Shown piece after piece: positions 1 through 6,211 of a DNA stretch of 10,209 bases (position 1 is its first letter; each line of letters opens with the position of its first letter). The notes beneath the pieces are model-generated. The model was not told the origin of the DNA, made no database searches, and saw only the letters and a program-made list of their open reading frames with translations. The position numbers and the translations under genes are program-made. The stretch is from an uncultured Prevotellaceae bacterium (lineage in GTDB: Bacteria; Bacteroidota; Bacteroidia; Bacteroidales; Muribaculaceae). Location of the stretch: NCBI GenBank assembly GCA_947254205.1, contig CAMYCE010000079.1, forward strand, positions 1 to 10,209, given 5' to 3'.

Positions 1-108
1 TGACTGCTTTTTCGGTTGTTTAGCCCGCTAAACGCCCTCAAAATCAATCAAAAATCACTCAAAATAATTTGACAAAAACAAAGAAACCTAATGCCCGATT
101 TGGGTTTA
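1..108 (+). repeat. MITE-like repeat, right half (copy 1, cut by window edge)
   Basis: This stretch matches 891-998 base for base over 108 positions with 7 differences and no gaps. It is therefore the right half of the element seen complete at 813-998, with the left half lying outside the window. It contains the small hairpin TTTAGCCCGCTAAA (19-32) and ends in the terminal-repeat arm ending CCCGATTTGGGTTTA. No coding potential is visible. It lies upstream of argR in the same orientation as the copy downstream of argR. Confidence 0.85.
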
Positions 109-153
109 ATCGCCCGACAGAGAGGGTATTCGAGCTATTTAAATGCAATTTTT

Positions 154-171
154 GCTGAATAATCATTCAAT
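154..171. promoter_or_regulatory. ARG box (ArgR operator) upstream of argR
   Basis: The core TGAATAATCATTCA (156-169) matches the classical ARG-box consensus TGAAT-WWWW-ATTCA at all ten arm positions; only one central position (C164) departs. It is 146 bp upstream of the argR start and about 40 bp upstream of the candidate -7 box, which suggests autoregulation. The consensus is the enterobacterial one. That this ArgR reads the same palindrome is an inference. The site could also serve a gene to the left of the window. Confidence 0.6.
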
Positions 172-208
172 TACTCGTTTTTTTTATCGTTTTTCCCATT
201 TTTATTTC

Positions 209-216
209 TATATTTG
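209..216 (+). promoter_or_regulatory. Candidate argR promoter (-7 box TATATTTG)
   Basis: TATATTTG matches the Bacteroidetes -7 consensus TAnnTTTG. The -33 region is only a T-rich run without a clear TTTG, so support is moderate. Transcription would start near 223 and give a leader of about 90 nt. Apart from this box, the ARG box and the repeat at 1-108, I see nothing in the 314-bp stretch before argR. Confidence 0.45.
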
Positions 217-314
217 TGATTGAAAAATTTTAGAGTCTCCCTTTTGGTAAAAAAAACAAGAGGAAAAGCGTTCTAAACAACATTTTTAGGTAACGATTTA
301 TTTTAAGATTAAAG

Positions 315-812
315 GTGAAAAACAAAAGACAAAGGCTTCAACTCATTGTTGAACTCATTCGCAAGCACTGCATCGGCAGCCAAGGTGAACTTGTTGAACT
401 GCTCAAGGAACATGGCTTCGACATCACGCAAGCTACCCTTTCGAGAGACTTGAAAGTGTTGAAGGTGACAAAGGTTGCCAATGACATGGGCAACTACATG
501 TATATCATTCCCGACAGCAACAACCTGCAAGACTCGTTGCTCATGAAGGGTCAAAAAAGCCTCACATCCAACCAAAAGATTGGTTTTAGCTCGATCGAAT
601 TTTCGGGAAACTTTGTGGTGATTAAAACGCGCAACGGATATGCCGCAGGCCTTGCCTACGACATCGACATGAGCCACTCACACGAGGTGCTGGGCACACT
701 TGCTGGTGCCGACACCGTGTTTGCCATTTTGCGCGAAGACGTGACCCGCGAAGAGGCCATCAACTTCTTTTCACGATTTGTGCCCATCGATCAAGACGAC
801 CCCAACATTTAA
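315..812 (+). CDS. argR: Arginine repressor ArgR
   Basis: This is a DNA-binding regulator that senses arginine and represses arginine biosynthesis genes, acting as a hexamer in the cytoplasm. The 165-residue length is normal for ArgR. The N-terminal winged helix spans about residues 1-66, with the recognition-helix signature QATLSRDLKVL at 39-49. The C-terminal oligomerisation and arginine-binding domain spans about 88-157, with GTLAGADT at 127-134. The start is GTG, because an in-frame stop at 291 leaves no upstream ATG. In most family members the effector motif reads GDDT; here it is GADT, so the first arginine-contacting Asp (Asp128 in E. coli) is replaced by Ala132. In many Bacteroidetes argR leads an arginine operon; here it stands alone between two MITE-like repeats, with ssb downstream. 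An ARG box upstream suggests autoregulation. Confidence 0.95.
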   Translation: MKNKRQRLQLIVELIRKHCIGSQGELVELLKEHGFDITQATLSRDLKVLKVTKVANDMGNYMYIIPDSNNLQDSLLMKGQKSLTSNQKIGFSSIEFSGNFVVIKTRNGYAAGLAYDIDMSHSHEVLGTLAGADTVFAILREDVTREEAINFFSRFVPIDQDDPNI

Positions 813-998
813 CCCCAAATCGGTCATTAGGTCGCATGAAGATAATATTTTGGGCTTTTCTTCATCTTTGCCATTTATTTTGGTTCTTTTTGACTGCTTT
901 TTCGGTTGTTTAGCCCGCTAAACGCCCTCAAAATCAATCAAAAACTCCTCAAAATAAATTGTCAAATACCAAGAAACCTAATGCCCGATTTGGGTTTA
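813..998. repeat. MITE-like element, complete copy (copy 2)
   Basis: This 186-bp non-coding element is bounded by imperfect terminal inverted repeats. The left arm (813-832, CCCCAAATCGGTCATTAGGT) pairs with the reverse complement of 976-995 with two mismatches. The right 108 bp repeat at 1-108 and the left ~50 bp repeat at 10161-10209. Inner structure includes ATGAAGA/TCTTCAT (836-842 with 859-865) and the TTTAGC...GCTAAA hairpin (909-922). It begins directly after the argR stop codon and may act as that gene's 3' end. There is no ORF, which fits a non-autonomous mobile or REP-like element. Mobility itself is inferred. Confidence 0.75.
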
Positions 999-1141
999 AA
1001 ACAAAGCTAAAAAATCTCTTTTTCTGAAAAAAAAAGATTGATCGCGACAACTCTATGCTACTCCCAACCCCAAAAAGGTAGGGAGGCAAGAATTATCACT
1101 GCAAAAACACAACAACACCAAGCCAACAAAGAGGGAGAAAA
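999..1141 (+). other. ssb leader region, no clear promoter
   Basis: Together with the repeat at 813-998 this fills the 329-bp gap between argR and ssb. I find no TAnnTTTG box here. The only translation signal is a purine run, GAGGGAGAAA (1131-1140), just before the ssb ATG. Confidence 0.4.
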
Positions 1142-1510
1142 ATGTCAGTCAACAAGGTTATTCTACTGGGCAATGTGGGGCGCGACCCCGATGTGCGCTA
1201 TCCGGCTCAAGGGCAGGTTGTGGCCTCATTTCCGCTGGCAACCAGCGACCGAGCCTACACCAACGCCAACGGGGTGCAAATGCCCGAACGCACTGAGTGG
1301 CACAATATTGTGATGTGGGGCAAAAATGCCGAAGTGGCCGAGCGATACATTCGCAAGGGCACTAAACTCTATATCGAGGGCAAACTGCGCACCCGCACAT
1401 GGGAGGACAAAAACACCATTAAGCACTACATCACCGAGGTATATGTCGACAGCTTTGAGCTGCTGGGTAGCAAGCCACCACAAGGCACCACGCCCCAGCC
1501 TCAGCCTTGA
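1142..1510 (+). CDS. ssb: Single-stranded DNA-binding protein (short, no acidic tip)
   Basis: SSB coats single-stranded DNA in replication, recombination and repair. The OB fold covers about residues 1-109 with family landmarks MSVNKVILLGNVGRDPDVRY, TEWHNIVMWGK and YIEGKLRTRTW. The aromatic DNA-stacking positions corresponding to E. coli W54, F60 and W88 are W53, W59 and W87. At 122 residues it is short: the C-terminal tail is only about 13 residues, ends GTTPQPQP, and lacks the acidic DDxPF-type tip through which SSB recruits partner proteins. The other forward frame downstream (EAAPPQKKII) does not supply a tip either. The ATG at 1142 follows a purine-rich GAGGGAGAAA. A short 8-bp inverted repeat and a C7A9 tract follow the stop. 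It may be the housekeeping SSB or a tipless paralogue. Confidence 0.95.
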   Translation: MSVNKVILLGNVGRDPDVRYPAQGQVVASFPLATSDRAYTNANGVQMPERTEWHNIVMWGKNAEVAERYIRKGTKLYIEGKLRTRTWEDKNTIKHYITEVYVDSFELLGSKPPQGTTPQPQP

Positions 1511-1548
1511 GGCAGCGCCCCCCCAAAAAAAAATTATTGTTGCCTCAA
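1507..1548 (+). terminator. Weak inverted repeat at the ssb stop codon
   Basis: TTGAGGCA (1507-1514, overlapping the TGA stop) pairs perfectly with TGCCTCAA (1541-1548) around a 26-nt loop holding C7 (1518-1524) followed by A9 (1525-1533). No T-run follows the stem, so it is a poor intrinsic terminator. It may only mark the transcript end. Confidence 0.25.
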
Positions 1549-1565
1549 CTCATTATTCTCGATTG

Positions 1566-1582
1566 ATAGCAAACTTTGCTAT
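1566..1582. other. Perfect 17-bp palindrome downstream of ssb
   Basis: ATAGCAAACTTTGCTAT has two 8-bp arms around one central base. No poly-T tail follows (ATTATCACAC), which speaks against a terminator. It could be an operator or the core of a small promoter region. It lies in the 322-bp gap between ssb and the transglutaminase gene, which otherwise holds only the promoter at 1719-1748 and a leader hairpin. Confidence 0.35.
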
Positions 1583-1718
1583 TATCACACACACAAGGAC
1601 GATGAAACACCGGCGATGCGGCAACAAGTGTCACTACCAACCGAGAAAAAACCGGAGCTTCCATTGTTGATGCCCACATGAAAGGGGAGAAACGGCATGG
1701 AGCGACCATTTTCATTTT

Positions 1719-1748
1719 TTTGAAATTGCAATTTTATCGTTATCTTTG
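1719..1748 (+). promoter_or_regulatory. Promoter of the transglutaminase-fucosidase operon
   Basis: The -7 box TATCTTTG (1741-1748) matches TAnnTTTG exactly. A TTTG (1719-1722) lies 18 nt upstream as the -33 element, one base short of the usual 19-21. Transcription would start near 1755, giving a leader of about 80 nt. Confidence 0.65.
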
Positions 1749-1753
1749 CTCAA

Positions 1754-1779
1754 CCCAATGAGTGCCCCCCTCACTTGGG
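1754..1779 (+). promoter_or_regulatory. Leader hairpin before the transglutaminase gene
   Basis: CCCAA plus TGAG (1754-1762) pair with CTCA plus TTGGG (1770-1779) with one bulged C and a C-rich loop. It would form at or very near the 5' end of the predicted transcript, where it might stabilise the mRNA. No known riboswitch fold is recognised. Confidence 0.3.
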
Positions 1780-1832
1780 CAACTTTTCTTGAAAAACTAT
1801 AACTCTAAAAAAAATAAAGACAACACACCCTC

Positions 1833-4373
1833 ATGAAACTCCGTGTTCTAAGCATCATTTTGTGTGCTATTGCATTGTGTGGCACTGCGCAAGCCAGTGT
1901 CGACACCGACTTTGCAAGCAAGCAAAAACTGGTGGGCTTCACCATCAACAAGCAAGGGCTCACCGCCCAAGAGCTTGAAGCCCTGAAATTCATTTATGCC
2001 TATGCACCCCTATCAGACGTGACAGGCTACTCGCAAGATTTTTACATAGCCAACATCAGGCAGACGTTTAAAACCCGACAAGAAACAGCTTGGGGCAACA
2101 AAATTCCCGACAACATTTTCAGGCACTTTGTGTTGCCCGTGAGAGTGAACAACGAGGCTCTCGACAACTTTCGCACCACCCATGCCACCGAGTTGCAGGC
2201 AAGAGTGAAGGGCATGACCATGAAAGAGGCTGCCCTTGAGGTGAACCATTGGTGCCACGAGCGCGTGACCTATCAACCCAGCGATGCCCGCACCTCCACA
2301 CCGCTCAACACCATCAAAACCGCAACCGGCCGTTGTGGAGAAGAGAGCACCCTTGCTGTGGCAGCCCTGCGCGCTGTGGGCATTCCGGCAAGGCAAGTCT
2401 ACACACCACGCTGGGCCCACACCGATGACAATCACGCTTGGGTGGAGGCTTGGGCCGATGGCGAGTGGTATTTTTTGGGAGCCTGCGAGCCCGAACCCGT
2501 GCTCAACTTGGGCTGGTTTAATGCTCCGGCATCGCGCGCCATGCTCATGCACACCCGTGTGTTTGGCAACTACAACGGTCCCGAAGAAACCGTGCTCAAA
2601 ACCAACAACTACACCGAGGTGAACCTCGTGGGCAACTATGCGCCCACCGCCCTCGTCAATTTTCAGGTGGTCGACACCAAGGGCCATGCTGTGGCAGGAG
2701 CCAAGGTGGAATTTAAGATCTACAACTATGCCGAGTTTTTCAGTGCCGTCACAAAATTTGCCGACAAGCAGGGGCACACCAGCCTCAACGCCGGCAAAGG
2801 CGACATGCTCGTGTGGGCAAGCGACAAGGCAGGCAATCATGGCTACAAGAAAGTGTCGTTTGGCAAAGACACACAAGTCACCATTGTGCTCAACAACCAA
2901 GCCTTGCCCCAAGCAATGGGCATCACGCCACCGGCTCAGCATGCCAACATGCCACTGGTGACCGACAAGCAAGTCAAGGTCAACAAAATGCGCCTTCAAC
3001 AAGAAGACTCGATGCGCGCTGCCTACACTGCCACCTTTGTGACCGAAAAAGACAAAGAAAAATACAGTGCCGAGCAATTGCCCTACTTGATCAAGTCACG
3101 GGGCAATCATGCCACGATTGAGCAATTTTTTGCCAAATATGCAAGCCAAAGCGAGCGTGCACGCCAATTGCTCGACGGCTTGAGCGACAAAGACTTGCGC
3201 GACGTGACCATGGAAGTGCTCGACGACAACATGACGGCCGGTAGCAACCAGCTCTCGCCACGCGTTGAAGACGAGCCACTCGTGCCCTTCAAGCACTATC
3301 TTGAAGAGGCTTTCAAAAAAGAGGCTAAGGCCTTCAAGGCCAACCCTCAACTGCTGGTGCAATGGATCAAGAAAAACATTCGCCTCAACCCCGACAAGCG
3401 CGCTTTGAGCTATGCCCAAAATGTTGTGGGCGTGCACAAATATCGCATCACCGACAAGCGTAGCCGCGACATCTTCTTTGTGGCAACAGCACGCAGCCTC
3501 GACATCGATGCCCGCAAAGACCTCATCACCGGCAAGGTGCAATATCGCATGGCTGCCAACCAACCCTGGGTCGACGTGAAATGGGAAGTTGAGGGCATGG
3601 CCAAGGTTGCCCCCCAAGGCACTCTCGTGGTCAACTATGCCAACAATGGCATTGTCGACAATCCCAAATACTACAGCCACTTCACATTGAGCAAAATTGA
3701 GAACGGACAAATTCAACTGCTCAACTACGACGAAGACAACGTGGACTGGCAAAACACCTTTAAAGCTGGTGCAAAACTCGACGTGGGGCACTATGTGCTG
3801 GTGAGTGGCACTCGCCTTGCCAGTGGCGGAGTGCTGGTGTCGACCCGAGAATTTGACATCAAGAAAGATCAAACCACAAGCATCGACCTTGAATTGCGCA
3901 AAGAAGAAGGGGCAGTGATGGTGATTGGCAACTTCGATAGCGAAAGTCGTTTCAACAAGCTCGACATGCACGCCTGCACCATTGAGCAGCAACCCGTGAG
4001 CATCTTGTCGCAAACCGGCCGTGGCTACTATGTGCTGGGCATCATTGGTGTGGGGCAAGAACCCACCAACCACGCCCTGCGCGACATGGCCAAGGTGAGC
4101 CCCGACCGCCCCACCATTTTGCTCTTTGAAGACGAGGCCGACGCTCGCAAGTTGGCCGGCAACGACTTTGGATTGCCTCAAAACATCATTTATGGTGTAG
4201 ACAGCGACCACAGCATCTTCAACGCGCTCAAAGGCGCGCTCAAGTTGCCCAACTCGCAGCTGCCCGTGTTTGTGATTGCCGACACCTTCAACCGCATCGT
4301 GTTCTCAAGCCAAGGCTACACCATTGGCTTGGGCGACCAACTCAAAACCACCCTTCTCAAGATTAAACAATAA
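1833..4373 (+). CDS. Secreted multidomain transglutaminase/PNGase-fold protein
   Basis: This 846-residue exported protein has a signal peptide at residues 1-21 (hydrophobic core, then GTAQA, no lipobox). A transglutaminase-like core at about 130-245 has catalytic Cys168 (GRCGEES) and His201 (DDNHAWVEAW). After it comes W-YFLGACEPEPVLNLGWF (212-229), which resembles eukaryotic PNGase (NGLY1 W-x-H-x-D-x-CE...GW) but has Gly216 where the catalytic Asp would be; Glu219 might substitute. A beta-sandwich like carboxypeptidase regulatory domains follows (~268-354), then a second, apparently dead transglutaminase-like segment (~500-590, SRDIFFVATARSLDIDAR, no Cys) and a thioredoxin-like C-terminus without CxxC (~695-846, LPVFVIADTFNRIVF). 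It shares the TAATG junction with the fucosidase gene. Activity could be protease, amidase or cross-linking; the fold is confident, the substrate is not. Confidence 0.85.
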   Translation: MKLRVLSIILCAIALCGTAQASVDTDFASKQKLVGFTINKQGLTAQELEALKFIYAYAPLSDVTGYSQDFYIANIRQTFKTRQETAWGNKIPDNIFRHFVLPVRVNNEALDNFRTTHATELQARVKGMTMKEAALEVNHWCHERVTYQPSDARTSTPLNTIKTATGRCGEESTLAVAALRAVGIPARQVYTPRWAHTDDNHAWVEAWADGEWYFLGACEPEPVLNLGWFNAPASRAMLMHTRVFGNYNGPEETVLKTNNYTEVNLVGNYAPTALVNFQVVDTKGHAVAGAKVEFKIYNYAEFFSAVTKFADKQGHTSLNAGKGDMLVWASDKAGNHGYKKVSFGKDTQVTIVLNNQALPQAMGITPPAQHANMPLVTDKQVKVNKMRLQQEDSMRAAYTATFVTEKDKEKYSAEQLPYLIKSRGNHATIEQFFAKYASQSERARQLLDGLSDKDLRDVTMEVLDDNMTAGSNQLSPRVEDEPLVPFKHYLEEAFKKEAKAFKANPQLLVQWIKKNIRLNPDKRALSYAQNVVGVHKYRITDKRSRDIFFVATARSLDIDARKDLITGKVQYRMAANQPWVDVKWEVEGMAKVAPQGTLVVNYANNGIVDNPKYYSHFTLSKIENGQIQLLNYDEDNVDWQNTFKAGAKLDVGHYVLVSGTRLASGGVLVSTREFDIKKDQTTSIDLELRKEEGAVMVIGNFDSESRFNKLDMHACTIEQQPVSILSQTGRGYYVLGIIGVGQEPTNHALRDMAKVSPDRPTILLFEDEADARKLAGNDFGLPQNIIYGVDSDHSIFNALKGALKLPNSQLPVFVIADTFNRIVFSSQGYTIGLGDQLKTTLLKIKQ

Positions 4374-5677
4374 TGAAACACAAGATATTTACCACATTGC
4401 TCATGTGCCTTGCCCTGTGTGGGCAGGGCCGGGCACAAGGCTACACGCCATCGCAAGAAAACCTGCAACATCGTCAACGCTTTGCCGACAGCAAGTTGGG
4501 CGTCTTCTTCCACTGGGGGCTCTACAGCATGTATGGCCACGGCGAGTGGAGCATGCAGGTCGAGAAACTCAATGCGCAGGAATATGCCAAAGGCATCAAC
4601 GCCTTCTACCCTGCTAAGTTTGATGCAGCCAGCTGGGTGAGTGCAGTGAAAGCTGCTGGAGCTAAATACATCACCGTCACTTCACGCCACCACGAGGGAT
4701 TCTCGATGTGGAACACTCGGCAAAGCGACTACAACATCATGAATTCGCCCTATGGCAAAGACGTGATTAAGGCTCTTGCCGACGAGTGCCATCGACAAGG
4801 CATAGAGTTGCACCTCTACTACTCACACCTCGACTGGACCCGCGACGACTACCCCATGGGGCGCACTGGCCGATTGACAGGTCGCGACTCCACCAAGGCC
4901 GACTGGAACCACTATTTTGCCTTCATGAACCGACAACTCACCGAGTTGCTCACACAATATGGCGAGATTGGTGCCATTTGGTTTGACGGCGTGTGGGACC
5001 ACGAGGAAGATAAAACGCCCTTCAACTGGCACCTACAAGAGCAATATGACATCATTCACAAGTTGCAACCTGCCTGCCTCGTGGGCAACAACCACCACCT
5101 CACAGCCATGGAAGGCGAGGATTTTCAAATTTTTGAACGCGATGTGCCCGGCGAGAACAAAGCCGGCTACTCCGACAAAATCTCGATTGGCCGACTGCCA
5201 CTCGAAACCTGCCAAACCATGAACGACTCGTGGGGCTACGACGTGCGCGACTTGGGCTACAAGTCGCCACAAGAGCTTGTGAGACTATTGGTGCGCACCG
5301 CCGGCAAAGGTGCCAACCTGCTGCTCAACGTGAGTCCGCAACCCGATGGCGCACTGCCTCAAGCGGCTCTCGACCGGCTCAACTACATGGGCAATTGGCT
5401 CAAAAAGCATGGCGAAACCATCTATGCCACCACCGGTGGCGAGGTCACCGAGGGCGAGCGCGTGGTGTCGACCCGCAAGGGCAACCACCTCTATATTCAT
5501 GTGCTCAACGACAGCGTGAACTCCCTCTCCCTCAACCTGCCCTGCAAGGTGAAACAAGCAAGAGAATATGCCACCGGCAACAAAATGGCATTTACTCAAA
5601 AGAAAGGCACTGTGAAACTCAACTTCACCATGCCCAAAGGCGAAGTCGACTACATCATCGAACTCGAAACCAAATAA
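4373..5677 (+). CDS. Secreted alpha-L-fucosidase, glycoside hydrolase family 29
   Basis: This retaining exo-glycosidase removes terminal alpha-linked L-fucose from glycans. The signal peptide is about residues 1-22 (GQGRAQ, no lipobox cysteine, so soluble periplasmic or exported). The GH29 barrel begins at KLGVFFHWGLYSMYGHGEWS (41-60), then SRHHEGFSMW (104-113) and LYYSHLDW (148-155). The nucleophile is most likely Asp205 in AIWFDGVWD, and the acid/base most likely Glu255 in FERDVPG (inferred from position). A short beta-sandwich (~345-434) closes the protein; 434 residues is at the compact end of the family. Its ATG overlaps the preceding stop by one base, so translation is probably coupled to the transglutaminase-fold gene. 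Linkage preference (alpha-1,2/3/4/6) cannot be read from the sequence. Confidence 0.93.
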   Translation: MKHKIFTTLLMCLALCGQGRAQGYTPSQENLQHRQRFADSKLGVFFHWGLYSMYGHGEWSMQVEKLNAQEYAKGINAFYPAKFDAASWVSAVKAAGAKYITVTSRHHEGFSMWNTRQSDYNIMNSPYGKDVIKALADECHRQGIELHLYYSHLDWTRDDYPMGRTGRLTGRDSTKADWNHYFAFMNRQLTELLTQYGEIGAIWFDGVWDHEEDKTPFNWHLQEQYDIIHKLQPACLVGNNHHLTAMEGEDFQIFERDVPGENKAGYSDKISIGRLPLETCQTMNDSWGYDVRDLGYKSPQELVRLLVRTAGKGANLLLNVSPQPDGALPQAALDRLNYMGNWLKKHGETIYATTGGEVTEGERVVSTRKGNHLYIHVLNDSVNSLSLNLPCKVKQAREYATGNKMAFTQKKGTVKLNFTMPKGEVDYIIELETK

Positions 5678-5690
5678 AGGGAAGTCAACA

Positions 5691-5712
5691 AATTCAGCGA
5701 ATTTAACGAAGG
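5691..5712 (+). repeat. Extra half-arm of the palindromic repeat
   Basis: This 22-nt stretch (AATTCAGCGA then ATTTAACGAAGG) matches the left arm of the nearby repeat at 5760-5781 with two mismatches. It suggests a decayed additional copy or a repeat boundary just after the fucosidase stop codon. Confidence 0.4.
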
Positions 5713-5725
5713 GGGGCTTTAGGAA

Positions 5726-5853
5726 TTAAGACGGCACGATTGGTGGCTTAAAAGCAACGAATTAAGCGAGTTTAACGAAGGTTGCAAGGTTAAGTGGTCA
5801 GAGCCACTTCCTTATTCGTTAAATTCGCTTAATTCGTTGCTTTTCTTATAATT
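5726..5853. repeat. Palindromic repeat, copy A (left of toxin-antitoxin pair)
   Basis: This ~128-bp unit is nearly identical to 6755-6883, with only a few substitutions and one single-base indel. Its core is a large inverted repeat: 30-nt arms at 5750-5779 and 5815-5844 with one mismatch, enclosing a second hairpin AAGTGG-TCAGAG-CCACTT (5792-5809). No ORF is present. It could be a non-autonomous mobile element and could also stop transcription from both sides (the fucosidase operon on plus, the toxin-antitoxin pair on minus). Confidence 0.85.
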
Positions 5854-5901
5854 CCGTAAATTTCGTGGAAATAAAATTAGTGTGATTTGTTGTTTTAGAT
5901 A

Positions 5902-6210
5902 CTATAAAACTGCTACACTGATTTTTCGCCCTAAACCTTGAAACACTCTATAAAGAGTAGAAAGTTGTATATCGGTATGTCCATTTTCCACTCGTGATAT
6001 ATAGCTTTTTTTAGTCCCAATCCTCTGAGCCAGTTGCTCTTGAGTAAGCCCAGCCTTAATGCGCTCGGCTCGCAACTGCTCCCCCAACACAAAAACATCG
6101 CAACTCAATTCAAATTCTTCTCGCCGGCTTGTTCCTCTTTCTCCAAAATCTTCAGCAATCAAGTCCTCAATAGGCGTGAGCCCCATTGCCTGCATTTCCT
6201 TGTGTGTCAT
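5902..6210 (-). CDS. higA: HigA-like antitoxin, XRE-family helix-turn-helix
   Basis: This is the antitoxin of a type II pair. It should bind and neutralise the toxin encoded just upstream and repress the shared promoter. The chosen start (MTHKEM..., 102 residues) lies 1 base past the toxin stop and about 9 nt after GGGAGG, a rare strong ribosome-binding site in this window. A longer frame from 6240 (112 residues) would overlap the toxin by 29 nt and has no such signal. The N-terminal ~42 residues are acidic and contact-like (IEDLIAEDFGERGTSRREEFE). The Cro/C1 helix-turn-helix domain spans about 43-98, with LTQEQLAQRIGTKKSYISRV (55-74) as the DNA-reading unit. Toxin-first order is the hallmark of HigBA. 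Confidence 0.9.
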   Translation of the reverse strand: MTHKEMQAMGLTPIEDLIAEDFGERGTSRREEFELSCDVFVLGEQLRAERIKAGLTQEQLAQRIGTKKSYISRVENGHTDIQLSTLYRVFQGLGRKISVAVL

Positions 6211-6211
6211 A

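Noticed and set aside
813..1141. tRNA or known structured RNA in the argR-ssb gap
   Set aside because: The hairpins there belong to the repeat shared with 1-108 and 10161-10209. No cloverleaf or T-loop (GGTTCGAAT-like) sequence is present.
1038..1313. Alternative frame overlapping the start of ssb
   Set aside because: It starts in the ssb leader and runs out of frame through the conserved OB fold, so it is a shadow frame with low-complexity composition.
1510..1560. Frameshift in ssb that hides an acidic tip
   Set aside because: The other forward frame past the C7A9 tract reads EAAPPQKKIIVASTHY and contains no DDxPF-like sequence, so a simple slip would not restore a tip.
3096..4211. Long open frame on the minus strand (371 codons) inside the transglutaminase-fold gene
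   Set aside because: It is antisense to a clearly coding plus-strand gene, has no recognisable domain and no promoter, and similar long antisense frames (e.g. 2013-3077) arise from the biased codon use of these genes.
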